Assembly (NCBI GenBank): GCA_034430275.1
Contig: DAOUEW010000127.1
Location: 1 to 5,994, forward strand
From: JAUVXJ01 sp034430275
GTDB taxonomy: Bacteria > Chloroflexota > Anaerolineae > UBA7937 > B3-Chlor
Direction of reading: 5' to 3'
DNA length: 5,994 nucleotides
The first letter of the stretch is position 1, and each line of letters begins with the position of its first letter. Positions 4,757 through 5,994 of the stretch are shown here, piece by piece. The translations under genes and the position numbers were made by a program. The notes beneath the pieces are model-generated. The model was given only the letters and a program-made list of their open reading frames with translations. It was not told where the DNA came from and did no database searches.

Positions 4757-5938
4757 ATGAGCGAGGGAAACTTGGTTGGCCAAGTACGACCGGTGTATCG
4801 GGATCGCAACTTGTACGTGGTCTTCGGTGTCAGCCTGATGGGGGTCTTGGGCGTCTCCAGTGTGACGCCGGCATTCCCGGCGATCATGGAAGCGCTGGGC
4901 ATTTCTCCCCAGGCCGTGGGGTCTCTGATCACTGCATTCACCCTGCCTGGGGTGCTGCTGACACCGCTGCTAGGCGTGCTCTCGGATCAGTTCGGGAGGA
5001 AGAGGATTCTGGTTCCAGCGCTGCTGGTCTTTGCGGGTGCCGGGGCCGCCTGCGCCTTGGCCCGCGATTTTCAATTGCTGCTGGTCCTGCGCTTCCTCCA
5101 GGGGGCGGGCGCGGCGGGACTGGGTGCGCTCAATCTGACCATCCTGGGGGATCTCTACGTAGGCACGGAGCGCACCGAGGCCATGGGATGCAACTCCAGC
5201 ATTCTGAGCACTGGCACCGCTGGGTATCCGGCCATCGGTGGAGCGCTGGCTATGCTGGGATGGTACTGTCCGTTTCTTCTGCCTCTGGCGGCCATCCCCG
5301 TGGCCATGGCCGTAGTCTTCTGGTTGGACAACCCCGAGCCCACGAATTCTCAGGGGTTGAGGGAGTACCTGAGCGATGCCTGGACTGTCATCTGCACCCG
5401 CCAGGTGTTCGCACTGTTCGTCGTGGGCATCATCGCCTTCATCATTCTCTACGGGTCCTACCTGACCTATCTCCCTCTGCTGATCGAGGCTTCGTTCTCG
5501 CTATCTCCTTTTGCCATCGGCGCAATCATATCCATCTCGTCTGTGGCGGCCGCCCTGACGTCATCCCAGTTGGCTCGGCTGGCCAGACTGTGTTCGGAGA
5601 GAGTGCTCCTCGGCATAGCCGGCGTTCTATACGTCGTGGCCCTGCTCATGATGCCGGCGATTCCCAATCCTTGGCTGCTCGCCATACCGACCACTCTGTA
5701 TGGGATCGCAGGAGGCATCACCATGCCCAGCCTGATCACTCTGCTGTCAGCGCTGGCGCCCATGGAACAGCGGGGCGTTTTGATGTCGGTCAACGGCATG
5801 ATCTTTCGATTCGGCCAGACCCTGGGCCCGGTGGTGATGGGCGTGCTCTACGGCATAGCTGGAATGGGAGGAGTGTTCTATGGTGGAGCGTTCTGCGCGC
5901 TGGCTATGCTCGCCGTGGTGGTGGTCTTCATGAGGTGA
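4757..5938 (+). CDS. MFS transporter, DHA1-like drug/metabolite exporter family
   Basis: This 393-residue inner-membrane protein has 12 predicted helices in two bundles of six, joined by a cytoplasmic loop near residues 190-212. Three diagnostic motifs are visible. The loop 2-3 motif GVLSDQFGRKR is at 73-83. The helix 4 arginine motif RFLQG is at 112-116. The helix 5 antiporter motif STGTAGYPAIGG is at 151-162, with the conserved proline and glycine pair. The helix 5 motif is typical of proton-coupled exporters (DHA1, including Bcr/CflA-like proteins), so export is more likely than uptake. The length is normal and it ends just after helix 12. As the third gene after the radical SAM and cupin genes, it could export their product or a related toxic compound; the substrate is unknown. 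The start is the first plausible ATG, though its ribosome site is weak. Confidence 0.92.
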   Translation: MSEGNLVGQVRPVYRDRNLYVVFGVSLMGVLGVSSVTPAFPAIMEALGISPQAVGSLITAFTLPGVLLTPLLGVLSDQFGRKRILVPALLVFAGAGAACALARDFQLLLVLRFLQGAGAAGLGALNLTILGDLYVGTERTEAMGCNSSILSTGTAGYPAIGGALAMLGWYCPFLLPLAAIPVAMAVVFWLDNPEPTNSQGLREYLSDAWTVICTRQVFALFVVGIIAFIILYGSYLTYLPLLIEASFSLSPFAIGAIISISSVAAALTSSQLARLARLCSERVLLGIAGVLYVVALLMMPAIPNPWLLAIPTTLYGIAGGITMPSLITLLSALAPMEQRGVLMSVNGMIFRFGQTLGPVVMGVLYGIAGMGGVFYGGAFCALAMLAVVVVFMR

Positions 5939-5994
5939 GGTCCGGCTTTCCTGTCCGCAACGAAGCGTGTACAATTGGCGTGAGGCAGGACGGA
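5939..5994 (+). other. Short non-coding end of window
   Basis: There are 56 bases after the MFS stop and no terminator hairpin before the window ends. A tacaat at 5970-5975 resembles a -10 box but lacks a good -35, so a promoter for the next gene is only possible. Confidence 0.3.

Overview
The window is GC-rich DNA (around 60% by eye) from a bacterium. A secreted beta-helix protein with a PEP-CTERM anchor, sigma70-type promoters, and a repeat of the form gccctgag...cgaagggc that I associate from memory with Chloroflexota metagenome assemblies together suggest an environmental Chloroflexota-like genome. That taxonomic guess is an inference and no marker gene is present to test it.

Layout, left to right. 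(1) 1-615, plus strand: the 3' part of a PlsC-like glycerolipid acyltransferase cut by the window edge, with both signature motifs altered. (2) 616-746: a convergent intergenic region with a hairpin that probably terminates transcription in both directions. (3) 747-2279, minus strand: a secreted parallel beta-helix protein ending in a PEP-CTERM sorting signal, with a very good promoter at 2433-2461. (4) About 2462-3050: no intact gene. It holds a second, decayed copy (2711-2949) of the junction found at 543-810. This copy includes remnants of the acyltransferase tail, the hairpin and the PEP-CTERM gene tail, so the beta-helix gene lies between two direct repeats. (5) 3050-3286: an extended -10 promoter followed by a roughly 220-nt leader rich in competing helices. 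(6) 3287-5938, plus strand: three genes in a row encoding a radical SAM enzyme, a small cupin and a 12-helix MFS transporter, with gaps of 91 and 92 bp.

The radical SAM, cupin and MFS genes look like one transcription unit. A plausible reading is that the radical SAM enzyme makes or modifies a small molecule or peptide, the cupin acts on or binds it, and the MFS protein moves it across the membrane. The substrate cannot be read from the sequence. The most unusual parts are the duplicated gene-end module, the structured leader ahead of the radical SAM gene, and the altered motifs of the acyltransferase homologue. No tRNA, rRNA, CRISPR array, insertion sequence or transposase was seen.
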